From Papio anubis (lineage: Eukaryota > Chordata > Mammalia > Primates > Cercopithecidae), in the NCBI RefSeq assembly GCF_008728515.1, contig NC_044989.1, positions 76,781,754 to 76,845,753 of the forward strand: a stretch of DNA of 64,000 nucleotides, read 5' to 3'. The notes under the pieces were generated by a model that made no database searches, had not been told where the DNA came from, and saw only the letters and a list, made by a program, of their open reading frames with translations. The stretch's first letter is position 1, and the number at the start of each line of letters is the position of its first letter. Positions 24,030 to 34,080 of this stretch are shown piece by piece. Position numbers and translations under genes: made by a program.

Positions 24030-24870
24030 AAATAAAAATACCATAAGAAAATAAACATATAATTTGAGACATACCTACACTTTTATACATGATCCTACTA
24101 ATTAAGGTAAAAGGAAAAATTTGATAACCTTTTTCTCTACAACATGACCTTAAGATCAAGAAATAAAAACCAACAAAAAAATTAAAAGCAAATAATAAAT
24201 TTGGGAACATATGAAGAACAGTTACAAAATAAATGTTGATATATTCAATACAGACACATATATTTGAAAACAATTTTTTAAAATGAGAAAAAGCCAACAG
24301 AAATGTGGGCAAAGAATGTGGACAAAATTCACCAACAAAGTTGTCAATGATTATTAAACATTTAAAAATGTTTTCAATCTGTGTAACCATCAATGAAAGG
24401 CAAATTAAACAATGGCATGCTCAACTTAATTACCATATATCATCCCAGCTTAAAAATAATAAAACCCAGAGAATGAGTTTTATTATTCTTTTCCACTGTG
24501 GTGGAAATATACGTTGTCACAGCTTTTTATGAGACAATTTGGCAGTTCACCAGTTTTTGGATCTCTGTATGTATTTATTCAGTAATTTAGCTTCTAGGCA
24601 TTTCTCATAAAAGTGTAATTATTGTCAGGGACTAACGTAAAATTGTAAGAATATTAGTTGGACACTATTTAAAAATGGAGAAAAATGAGAAAATAATTTA
24701 TCCCAAATAAGTATATGAATTTGTGTGTGTCCATAAAACGTTTTATATAATTATTAAAATGTGGTTAAGGGAAAGTACTTACTGAGTGGGAACATATTTT
24801 TAATGACTAACTAAAAAGAAACATTTCAAAACAGTATGTACACTATTACGCTGTATATATACAAGTATGT
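24030..24870 (+). mobile_element. Old L1 (L1M-type) ORF2 end, sense strand
   Basis: The order AATGTGGGCAAAGAATGTGG, AATGAAAGGCAAATTAAACA, TGAGACAATTTGGCAGTTCA, TAATTTAGCTTCTAGGCATT and CAAAACAGTATGTACACTAT matches the C-terminal part of L1 ORF2 and the start of the 3' UTR in L1MA/MB-like elements. The 122-codon antisense frame at 24025-24393 is a by-product of this repeat. Confidence 0.6.
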
Positions 24871-25569
24871 AGTTAAATCAAGATGTAAGAATTAGTCCAT
24901 GAACTAATCACTGCACTCTCTTAAAGCCCCTTGAAATTGCAATAAAGAGTGAAAAGATATGAATCAGCAATGAAAACTATGAAATATATTATTGTAATAA
25001 GAAAAGCAGGTAAAAGAAGACACTAGGAAACAAAGTGTAGAAACATAAAGCATATCATAAACTTGGATGTAGCTGTCATGAAGGAGAGATCGAATGGCTT
25101 AGAATAGGAAGCCAAGAACTAGGAGAAGCAGGTCAAAAAAAGATTTGGAATAAGAAATAGAATTTACCATAAAGGTAATTAAAGGTCTACACATGGTATG
25201 AGCAACCTCCCATTTTCCTCCCATCTCCCTATGAGACTCTCATTCAGTCTCCCTATGAGACTCAATGGCTCATAGAGATCTTCTCCCATGTAAAAGTTCT
25301 TCATTTCTGCTGGAAAAATGGAGTAAATAGTTTAGGGTTTGTTTTGGCAGCCAACGGTAAACTGCTGTTTCTGCTGACTTTTAGGAATGCCAAGTGTGAT
25401 GCTCAGGTCTCCACTGTTCCTGAAAACCATCAGGCATCAATCTCTCTCAAGTGCTGCTTTTGTCAATGTTCTATCTTTTCATTTTTAAAATCAAATGGAA
25501 AAATAACAATAAGAAAATCAGGAATAATTAGACACCAGACAAAAGCTTTCAGTATAAAAAAAGATGAGG
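24871..25569. other. Anonymous DNA
   Basis: Contains a tandem duplication of TCTCCCTATGAGACTC near 25223 and 25247. Otherwise no recognisable content. Confidence 0.4.
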
Positions 25570-25881
25570 GACACTGGGCACAGTGGCTCAAGCCTGCAAT
25601 CCTAGCATGTTGAGGTGAGCAAATCACTTGAGCTCAAGAGTTGGAGGCCAGACTGGGCAACATGGTGAAACCCTGTCTCTACAAAAAAAAAAAAAAAAAA
25701 AAAAAGATTACCCAGGCATGGTGGTGCATGCCTAAATAGTCCCAGCTACCTGGTAGGGGCTGAGGTGGGAAGATTGCTTGAGCCCAGAAGGTCAAGGCTG
25801 CAGTGAGTCAAGATAACGCTACTGCACTCCAGCCTGGGTGACAAAGTCAGACCCTGCCTCAACAAAGGAAAAAAAAAAATG
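25570..25881 (+). mobile_element. Alu (old, AluJ-like), sense
   Basis: Both Alu monomers are present: CTGGGCACAGTGGCTCAAGC, AACATGGTGAAACCCTGTCT, a long mid-element A-run (about 25683-25705), and GCACTCCAGCCTGGGTGACA. The flanks AAAAAAGATGAGG and AAAAAATGAGG look like a target duplication. The provirus starts 36 bases downstream. Confidence 0.9.
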
Positions 25882-25916
25882 AGGCGATAAAAATGTGAAG
25901 ATTATTGAATATGTAA

Positions 25917-26341
25917 TGTTAAAGCAAACCAAATATGGCCTGAGAAGGACTCCATACTTCTATATTTGAGTCCTGGTAGATGAACTGTAACCTAGCTTAA
26001 TAGACGACATTGAAAACCGAACTTAGTACGCACCTGTAGCAATGGCTGAGTGTTGGCCAACCCCAGTGGCCATACTTCAACCACTCATTGACTGTTGAAT
26101 GTTCAAACTGCGTTCAAATAAAGCAAACCCTGAGCTGTAGTCAGTCTCACTGTTCTGTACCTCACTTCCGATTTCTGTATGTCACTTTACCTTTTCTGTC
26201 TGTAAATTTGTTCTGACCATGAGGCTTCCCTGGAATCACTGTGAATCTGCTGTGATTCTGGGGTGCTGCCCAATTTGTGAATCATTTATTGCTCAATTAA
26301 ATTCCTTTAAGTTTATTTGGGCTGAAGTTTTTCTTTTATCA
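25917..26341 (+). mobile_element. 5' LTR of the provirus
   Basis: A 425-bp LTR that begins TGTTAAAGCAAACC and ends TTTTCTTTTATCA. Internal features are a possible signal TTCAAATAAAGC near 26116 and a later CTCAATTAAATTCCTTTAAG stretch close to the R/U5 end. It is followed by GA and then the primer binding site. Confidence 0.88.
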
Positions 26342-26343
26342 GA

Positions 26344-26363
26344 TGGTGTCAGAAGTGGGATTC
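26344..26363 (+). other. Primer binding site, leucine tRNA
   Basis: TGGTGTCAGAAGTGGGATTC begins two bases after the LTR. As I recall it, this is the complement of the 3' end of tRNA-Leu(CAA), with the TGG that pairs with the CCA tail. Intact pairing over about 20 bases is notable in such an old provirus. Confidence 0.8.
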
Positions 26364-28711
26364 AAACTGGATCTTCTAGTGACCCCCAGGAGTGCTGAGT
26401 GAACACGCAAGGTACCTGCAGGACCCGCTTGCCTCCACTGATCTCTGGGAGCAGCTGGGGATCATGGGTAAGCTCGGTCTTGGATTTCAGAACTTCACAG
26501 ATTTGTATTTTGAGCTCTCCAAGTTGCTTTGAGGAAATTTCTGATCCAAACTGGGTTTGGAGTTATGAAAGAAACTGGACTCGTCCAGAAATGAGTTTGA
26601 TCCAGGAATTAACTGGCTTGGATCCAGTTAGAGGCCTCTTACATCTGACTGGGTCAGAAAGGAACTGATAGTAAGCAATAATATTGGAGGGGTTATAGAA
26701 TTTGGCTTTTGAAAATTTACAGGGATTTTTGTGTTCTACCCTTTTGTTTCATTTTTTTTTCTGTGTGCTTAGGAAGGAAAAATCAATGGCTAAGTTAATC
26801 AAGAGAACCTGAGAGTAAAGCCAATATTTTATGTAAAAATGGGATCCTTATTTCTGAAAAAATGAATTCCGTCTGGCTTATTTTACTTTAGGCCTGGGAG
26901 GCAGCGAAGTCTTAGAGAAATGGCAAAATCTTACTTAAGATCACTTACAGTGGTACCTTCCAAATGAACAACAATGCATTGTAGTACATTTAAAAATACA
27001 GGCTCTCGGTAATGTCCCTTTGGACTAAGAGTGGGTTTAGCACTACGGGATGCCAACCTCTATTCTCTTTGGAATAATTTGCTTCGCACTCTCTGCTGAA
27101 CAGCTATGGGTGTCAGGATTAGGCATGTACAAGACTGTGGGAAACGGGGAGCTTTTTCCTCCCTAAAAGGGGAAATTTGAGAGCTGATGAGACTTCTGGA
27201 AAAGATCTCTTTGCTATCGACAAGCAGCTGCCTGAACTTTTCAGTGTCGCTGCAGTGGGTGGGTCTTTCTCTGGCCTCCATGAGTATTTCGCATTCCCCA
27301 CCCCGCCACAGGCAATACTTTCCTCTCTCTCTCTCTCCTTTCCCTTTCTTATCTTTTCTATTACTCAGGGGTACCATCTTGCCCAGAGATCACATGTTGA
27401 AACTCCTGGTCAGAGGTTGGATTCACAATGATGAGGCCCAACCAGGTGCAAGTTTGAGCCTTGCCAGTTTGATGTTGGTGCTAAGCAGAGTAGCTAACTT
27501 CTATGTTTTGTCACACACATTTTATTCTGGTCTGAATGAAAAAAGGTAATTTCCCAGAAGCCTGGCATGCTGGCAAAAGGATAAGAATTTCTTACCAGTC
27601 AGATTTCTGGCTTCTCTCTATATGTGCAAATGGTTAAATGAATGGTAAAAATCACTGTTTATTTCCATCTTGTTTTTTGTCCTTGGGAGCCTGACCTTGT
27701 AACCACATGGCAGTCAGTACTTTCTCATGGTCTCTGCCTTCCAGGGAACAGGAATTTTAGGGTTTATGGCATAGTTAGCTCTGAAAATTGTCTTGAGTAG
27801 TTAAAAGCCTTTGCAAGCTCATAATTAATTACTCCAGATTCCTTTTGGGCAGAGTAATGGAGGCTGCCCAGTGCTGTAGCTCAGTAGTAAGGTTTTTGCC
27901 CATTTATACTGGCATGCTGGGTTTGATTCCCTGCTTAGGAAGTAAGTCATTTTTGGTTTACTATCTGCATGACTTTGTCTAGTCTCTTCTCCTCCACAAA
28001 CTGTCTTAAATTTTCCTTTCTCTGAGCACCTGGGAGGTTACCATTGGTAAAATTCAAAAGCCAGAACTATCGGCTGTTTTGTATGGCTAAAATCGGGTAG
28101 TAAAAAATTTTAAAAGGGCTTTATTAAAGAGTGGTATGGTTAAAAGTCAGTTTAATTAAAAGCAGATTTTCAAGCTCTAACAGCCTGGACTCCTTGGGAA
28201 AAACAGGAGGCAACAGAAACCCCTTTCCTGGCCCTGTTCTTCCAAGGGTTCCACCCTAAAACCGATAACCAATTAAGAAACTTAAAAACTGGCAAAGGAA
28301 AACTCTTAAAACTACTGTAGTAATCTTCTGTCTGTCTGTCTGTGTAATTATATATGTGTCGTGCATAGTGTTTATATAAAATAGCTCTAATTAATTGGGC
28401 TTAAACAAAAACAAGCACTTACATATTTTGAAAGCAAAATAAAACTGTAATGCCTTTTAGTTCATGTGACTTTAATAATCTTTAGGAAATATAAACAGCC
28501 TGAAAGATTATTGATAAAATTAAGACACGTTGTCTAAATTGTGCAGATCAGACACTGGGTTTGCTAAATTCTTTCAGGTCATAAATTGCTTTGACTTTTA
28601 AAAACTGTTCAATTTATTTTGGAAACATTAAATCATAAATAAGACTTGGGATATATGGAATTAGCCATGCCCCACTAGCTGTGCAAAGAAGGTTATAAAG
28701 AAAAGACCTGG
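26364..28711 (+). pseudogene. Provirus internal region, leader and gag/pol-equivalent, no recognisable frame
   Basis: About 2.3 kb of sequence in the position of a retroviral leader and gag. The longest plus-strand frames, 26399-26668 (89 codons) and 27187-27549 (120 codons), show no gag motif that I recognise. A zinc-knuckle CCHC box was looked for and not seen. A tRNA-like stretch is embedded at 27870-27940. A short CTGT run is at 28328-28342. Either the family is non-autonomous or decay has erased the genes. Confidence 0.45.
27870..27940 (+). other. tRNA-like sequence with Pol III A and B boxes
   Basis: TAGCTCAGTAGT (27877-27888) fits an A box and GGTTTGATTCC (27920-27930) fits a B box. 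From the A-box T to the B-box G is 44 bases, nearly exactly the tRNA distance. The T arm pairs at 4 of 5 positions, and a TGCC/GGCA stem lies where an anticodon arm would be, but with a 10-base loop. The acceptor stem does not pair, so it is not a working tRNA gene. It may be a tRNA-derived relic carried in the provirus. Confidence 0.45.
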
Positions 28712-29024
28712 GTTTTTGTTTTTGTTTTTTTTTTTTTTTTAGACAGAGTCTCACTCACTCTTTTCACCAGGCTAGAGTGCAGTGACACTATCTTGGCTCA
28801 CTGCAACCTCCGCCTCCTAGGTTCAAAAAACTCTTCTGCCTCAGCATCCCAAGTAGCTGGGACTACAGGCGCCGGCCACCACGCCCAGCTAATTTTTTGT
28901 ATTTTTAGTAGAGACGGGGTTTCATCATGTTGGCCAGGATGGTCTCGATCTCCTGACCTTCTGATCTGCCCGCCTCAGCCTCCCAAAGTGCTGGGATTAC
29001 AGGGGTGAGCCACCACTCCTGGCC
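28712..29024 (-). mobile_element. Alu (S-like) inserted in the provirus, antisense
   Basis: It opens on the plus strand with a T-run, then AGACAGAGTCTCACTCACTC, TTGGCTCACTGCAACCTCCG, GTAGAGACGGGGTTTCATCA and CAAAGTGCTGGGATTACAGG, and ends CTCCTGGCC. No clear target duplication was found. The insertion postdates the provirus. Confidence 0.93.
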
Positions 29025-30960
29025 ACCACTGTGATTCTTAACTGTACGGCTTGCCTGCTTTACAGCTAGGTAAGGCCCGGGACACATGGAGTTAGACACT
29101 GGAAAGAGATCTTATCTTCATTTCTGTCTGGGTTCTAGGCTCCACACCTAGTACATAATTAAAATCCCTTACTTACCAAGGATTTCACCAAAAGTTAAAG
29201 ACACTAAGAGTTAACATTGTAATATGTAATTGAATCTACTAAAAAAATAAGTTTACACACAAGGTGTGTAAGGAGAATAAAATGTATTTTGGTAAGAGAT
29301 TATAAGAAGGTATGGGAATGCAAATTTTTGCCTAGGTTAGAAGGTTAAAGGATTGTTTTAAATTAAATAAAGCTAAAGATTTCAACAAGTTTTGGAAGGT
29401 TTATAAAAAAATTGTAAAAGATTCTATGTGTGAACATATTGGCTGAAGTTAAAATGACATTATTCATTTTTTTCCATAAATTGCACATTGGAATAAAAGC
29501 ACAACATAGTTTGCTTAGAACATTGTTCTGCACTGATAAAAAAAAAATTATAAAGGGTTATAAAAGGATTATAAAAACCTTACCTTATGACCAAACTAAT
29601 TAAAACTGAATAGATTTATAAAATGTTATTAAAAAGCAGCTTTAACATTAAAAATACACTAATGTAAACATAAAATTTGTTTTTCTCTTTTACAAAGATT
29701 TTTATGTAATATTAAGAGATAATGGAAGGTTTTATTTACCTTTGAATTAAACTACAAAAGAAAAAGGGGAAAAAGGAAAGAAAGGAGGCAGAGTCAGTGG
29801 AAACTGAGTCTCCTTTCTATCAGAATGTTTTTTTTTTGTTTCAAAAATTTTCGAGTTATCATTTTGCCTAAATGAACTACTTATGGTAACCTAAGATTCT
29901 ATTTTGTAATATCTAATGTTTTAAACCTTTGGTATTTAACAAACCTTTCAAAATCAATCTTTAGATTATCGTGCTAAATCAGCCAATACCAAAATTGTTT
30001 AAAAATACAATTTGAATGAACTCCATGGTCTAAGTCAAATTACCTATGATAAAACATTAGTTATCAGTGCCATGCATTTAAATTGGAGAAACAATTGGTA
30101 TCCAAGAGGAAATAAGTCTCTTAAGCATGGACTCATGAAGAAACAGGACGGCTGCCTTGTTCTTTCTGAGTTTTTAAAGCTTTTGTTATTAAAGTTTCTG
30201 CATTCCATGACTCACCATGTAAAAGATAAAACAATCCAAATTGAATATATTTATGTGGTGACTTACAAATTGCAGAAATAGTTTAAAACCAATGTTTGGT
30301 TCTAAATTCCTGGAAGACAATCAAAGCTTCAGGTACATTTGGCTACCCGATGGGCCATTGAAACATTTATAAAGGGATTTCATTCAATTGTCATTTTCAG
30401 TGTATGTTTTCTGGTTGTATAAAAGCTTTCTCATGCAAGAGGGCTGATGTTATAACAGTAGATTATTATGCTACAGTGTATTTTCACCAGGTAAAGAAAG
30501 CTTTTTCTGGTTCACTGAGGATAATCCTTTCATAATCTAGAGCCTGAAGATTAGATCTTCTGAGAACATCAGAGAAAGACTGTCCTTGTCATCCACACTA
30601 CAGGCAAACTTTGGAGGTTTGAACATTGGGTTCATCATCTCAGAAGTGAGAAGGGTCCCTCCATACTCTTGGAACTGTACACCCATTAGAACCCTTAAGG
30701 TAAAGCTAATCAGGAAAGTTTCTCCCCAGAAGATGGCATCCTTGATGTGAACAGCTTTTTCCAAGATCAGGGATCAAGACTTCTACTATTACGAGACTCT
30801 TACGTTTGAATATTTTCTCCTTGTTTATGCCTCTATGAACAATAGAAAAGAAAAGGAGGTCTATTATGTGCACTTATAGGGTTTATTTTTATTTGTGAAG
30901 AACTTTGCAGCCAGCCTTATACATGAATAACCTTATACTTTAATAGATAAAAGATGAAGG
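29025..30960 (+). pseudogene. Provirus internal region, pol-equivalent position, decayed
   Basis: AT-rich, with many A-runs and stop codons in all frames. No reverse transcriptase YXDD-type or integrase motif could be found by eye. A plus-strand frame at 30012-30281 (89 codons) has no recognised domain. Position between the primer binding site and the env-like segment is the only reason to call it pol-equivalent. Confidence 0.3.
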
Positions 30961-31330
30961 CCCAATGTAGGTGAGAAACTTTGGTGGTACATATGTTGCC
31001 TCATAATCAGTCAAAACTCTTAATGGACTAAAGAGAACATTGCCAGGAGGTCTTCACTCTTCTAAAAGAACATCAATTGTTAGGTGCTTTTTCCATGGTT
31101 TAGAATAAAAGAGGAAATAACTAGAAATGTCATCCTCATAATAGGCTCTATGACAAATTCTACTTTAAAGGCTATCATCACACAATAGACTTTAAATTGT
31201 CTTGTGAAAGTTATGCTAAATAATAGAATTGCTAGAAAAGTGACTGTACAGCTGCAGACACTTGCGGCCTATAGAGAAATACAGCAAATGTAGATTACAA
31301 AAATTCAGTTGTAGGCGATTAAGGAAAACC
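30961..31330 (+). pseudogene. env transmembrane-subunit-like remnant
   Basis: Translated on the plus strand, this part carries a frame reading LNNRIA at 31216-31233, preceded by an alternating hydrophobic stretch. That resembles the heptad and immunosuppressive-domain region of retroviral transmembrane envelope proteins, which normally lies at this distance from the 3' LTR. In-frame stops occur within the segment, for example near 31190 and after 31285. It cannot produce an envelope protein. Identification is tentative and rests on a short motif plus position. Confidence 0.35.
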
Positions 31331-31615
31331 ACACTTAGTCATGCGAGTAGACTCTTCATCTAGGTCATTATTTAATCTATTTAATTTCTTGTGGTTTGTT
31401 TCATGGGGACCCTGGATAAGGAGCATACAGCCATCTCTAGAATGTCAAATGGCCTCTCTTCAACTGGAATGACAAAAGCTGAAAGAAATGTGTGACTGTG
31501 AGGACACTGTAACCTGTGAATGATGGGTGGAGACCAGAAACCCAAAATGATGATAACTGAGAGTGGCACTAAGACCCTAAGTTTTGGTCACACTGTCACC
31601 TAAGTGAGAACCTGG

Positions 31616-31628
31616 CCAAAAAGGGGGA
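31616..31628 (+). other. Internal polypurine tract-like site
   Basis: AAAAAGGGGGAA lies 377 bases before the 3' LTR, in a context (CCTGGCCAAAAAGGGGG) like that found just before many ERV LTRs. It may be a second tract, or a relic marking an older, longer LTR layout. Confidence 0.35.
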
Positions 31629-31992
31629 ATTTAAAAAAAAAAAAAACAAAATTATGGGAGGCCATTATTTTGGATTGAGCTCATGCAATAGACCCCAACA
31701 AACCAAACCAAACTAAAATGGAGTCACTCATGCTAAATGTGATGTAATCAAGCTAAGGCTTCAAGAAAACACATAGATCCTAGAACAGACCAAGTTTTGT
31801 TTTTTTCTCCTGTAAACAGGATGTTCCATTATAAGGAGGTACCCTCTAATCAGTCCTTATTTCCTTATTGCAAAACCCACTGTTCTGCTGTTTCCCAGTT
31901 GGTTTCAAAACCATATAACTACATTTGCGATAGTGATAGTAACATCAATGGCTAAGGTTTTGGTCAATCTCTCAAAATTGAGAAAATGACCG

Positions 31993-32004
31993 CAAGGAGA
32001 GAAT
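31993..32004 (+). other. Polypurine tract of the provirus
   Basis: CAAGGAGAGAAT directly abuts the TGTT start of the 3' LTR, the place where plus-strand priming occurs in retroviruses. Confidence 0.55.
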
Positions 32005-32426
32005 TGTTAAAGCAAACTAAATATGGCCTGAGGAGGACTCTGTACTTCTATATTTGAGTTCTTGTGGATTAACTGTAACCTGGCTTAATAGTCAGACAAA
32101 ATTGAAAACCAAACTTAATAGTATGCACCTGTAACAGTGGCTGAGTGTTGCCCAATCCCAGGGGTCATCCTTCAATCACTCATACAGTGCTGAATGTTCA
32201 AATAAGAGAAACGCTGAGCTGTAACCAATCTCACTGTTTCTGTACCTCACTTTTGATTCCTTTACGTCACTTTACCTTTTTTTGTCTATAAATTTGGTTT
32301 GACCACAAAGTTCCCCTGGAGTCTCCGTGAATTTGCTGTGATTCTGGGGGCTGCCCAATTCATGAATCATTCATCGCCCAATTACACTCCTTTACATTTA
32401 ATTCAGCTAAAGTTTTTCTTTTATCA
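32005..32426 (+). mobile_element. 3' LTR of the provirus
   Basis: A 422-bp direct copy of the 5' LTR: same TGTTAAAGCAAAC start, same AACTGTAACCTGGCTTAATA and CTGTGATTCTGGGGGCTGCC segments, and same TTTTCTTTTATCA end. Differences are scattered substitutions and small indels. GTAA follows at 32427. Confidence 0.88.
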
Positions 32427-32430
32427 GTAA

Positions 32431-33783
32431 GGTAATTCAAGGGACAGAAAAAAAATATAAAAAACCTCTAGATAGTGTTTTCAGAAGAAATAAAAAAACA
32501 TATTTAACAAATTTAACAACATTGGGATGAATTAAAAAGGAACCTTTGAGAAAAAAGAAATACCCTATTAAAAAAAAATAGAAAAGGTGCTTTAGATTTG
32601 ACTTTCTCAAAGTCAGTCCCAAGACCAATAAGGGATTTGTTTCTAGCTGTCATGGAAGTATTTCATTCTCTCTATGACTCTTGAGCTCAAATTGTGTAGC
32701 CCTGGCTTGCCATTTTAAACTTCAAGCCTCCGCTCTAGCCAAAAGTTGCCAGCCCAAACTATAGTCCATTTACTCCATATTTTTACTCTGCAACAGCTAT
32801 AAAGTCTTCTAAATTTTACCTTTTACAGGCACTTGGTCTCTAAGACTTGGCTTTTGTAGACACTTGATATGATATGGAGAAAGGGGGCAATTAAATTGTA
32901 GAGAACAAAAATGTATTCATTGAAACAACTTTTTCTGCAGTGAGTAATAATTACATAGTGTGGCAGCAGTGCTGATTGATTGCTAAAATCCATTTTGCCT
33001 TCTGCTGTAGTAATAGAGTTGTGGCTGATCACAGGACTTCTCAGAGCAGCTAGAAAATATATTTCCTGGCCTTCCTTGCAACTAGGCATAGACATGTGCC
33101 CAACTTCGCACTAATGGACTGAGAGTAGATGGGTTGCCACCTTCAGAACTAGGCCTTCCATCACTGGTGAATTGTTTTCTCTGCTTGGAGTCTATGGTTG
33201 ATGGTTGATTATTTTTTTCTATATTTTATAGAAGGTTTGTATCTTTCCTGGCACATAGATGGTATCTATCACCAGATTTCAGTGATAATTTAGGTTTTTC
33301 TTCATTATAACCATCCTTTACCAGTTCAGTGGGAAAATTTAGGAGAGCAGTATTGAAAAGTATCGACTCAATAGGTTTTAACTACAAGTTTATTTTAAGA
33401 ATGTATCCAAAGTACAAGACAGTGTTGTCCTTCATGCAAACTAAAAGAAGATCATAAGAATTCAAATATAAGAGTTATTTATTCATGTATATAACATAAC
33501 TTCTTAAATTATATTAAAATCACATTTAAAAAATAATATACAGTTGTATATGTGGCATATATATTTACATATACACACATGCATTTAATCACAGAATCTG
33601 AAGGAAAGTACATCAAATTTACTTTACATAAAAACAATTATAGGTAATTTTAATTTGCTTCTGGATACTTATCTCTATTTTCTAAAACTTTTTCCTCTAA
33701 TATGTACTTATGTAAAATGAAAATACAAAGAGAATTGTAATTTCTTCTTACTGGCTTTATTTGTGGTGATAAGGGAAAAAATT
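32431..33783. other. Anonymous DNA with a possible old repeat
   Basis: A segment at about 32930-33190 (TTTCCTGGCCTTCCTTGCAA, CTAGGCATAGACATGTGCCC) resembles a common old repeat that I cannot name. The rest shows no gene or repeat. Confidence 0.35.
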
Positions 33784-34080
33784 GGGCCTGGAGCAGTAGC
33801 TCATGCCTGCAATGCCAGTACTTTGGGAGGCTGAGGCAGGCAGATCACTTGAGCTCAGGAGTTTAAGACCAGCTTGGGAAACAGAGCGAGACCCCCCAAC
33901 TCTACTAAAAATACAAAAAAATAGCCCGGTGTAGTGGTACACATCTGTGGTCCCAGCTACTCGGGAGACTGAGGTGGGAGGATCACTTGAGCTCAGGGTT
34001 GGAGGTTGCAGTGAGTTGAGATCATGCCACTGCACTCCAGCCTGTGTGACAGAGTGAGACCCTGTCTCAGAAAAAAAACT
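33784..34080 (+). mobile_element. Alu (J/S-like), sense
   Basis: Full order from GGGCCTGGAGCAGTAGCTCA through TTTGGGAGGCTGAGGCAGGC and CTACTCGGGAGACTGAGGTG to GACCCTGTCTCAG and an A tail. The 124-codon minus-strand frame over it is the usual antisense Alu translation. Confidence 0.93.

Larger units (their letters stand above)
25917..32426 (+). mobile_element. Endogenous retrovirus: complete but decayed provirus
   Basis: Two direct LTRs (25917-26341 and 32005-32426) enclose about 5.66 kb. Directly after the 5' LTR is a primer binding site matching leucine tRNA (26344), and directly before the 3' LTR is a purine-rich tract. The 4-mer GTAA is present just outside both ends (25913-25916 and 32427-32430), a probable target duplication. 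An Alu at 28712-29024 inserted later. I recognise no continuous gag, pro or pol frame; only an env-like segment near 31000-31300 is suggestive. By eye the two LTRs differ at roughly 15-20% of positions, so the insertion is old. Family not assigned: the primer type is ERVL-like, while a 4-bp duplication is more usual for ERV1. No gene here could make a functional product. Confidence 0.85.

Noticed and set aside
24025..24393. 122-codon minus-strand frame
   Set aside because: It is antisense to an old L1 fragment, in AT-rich sequence, with no domain.
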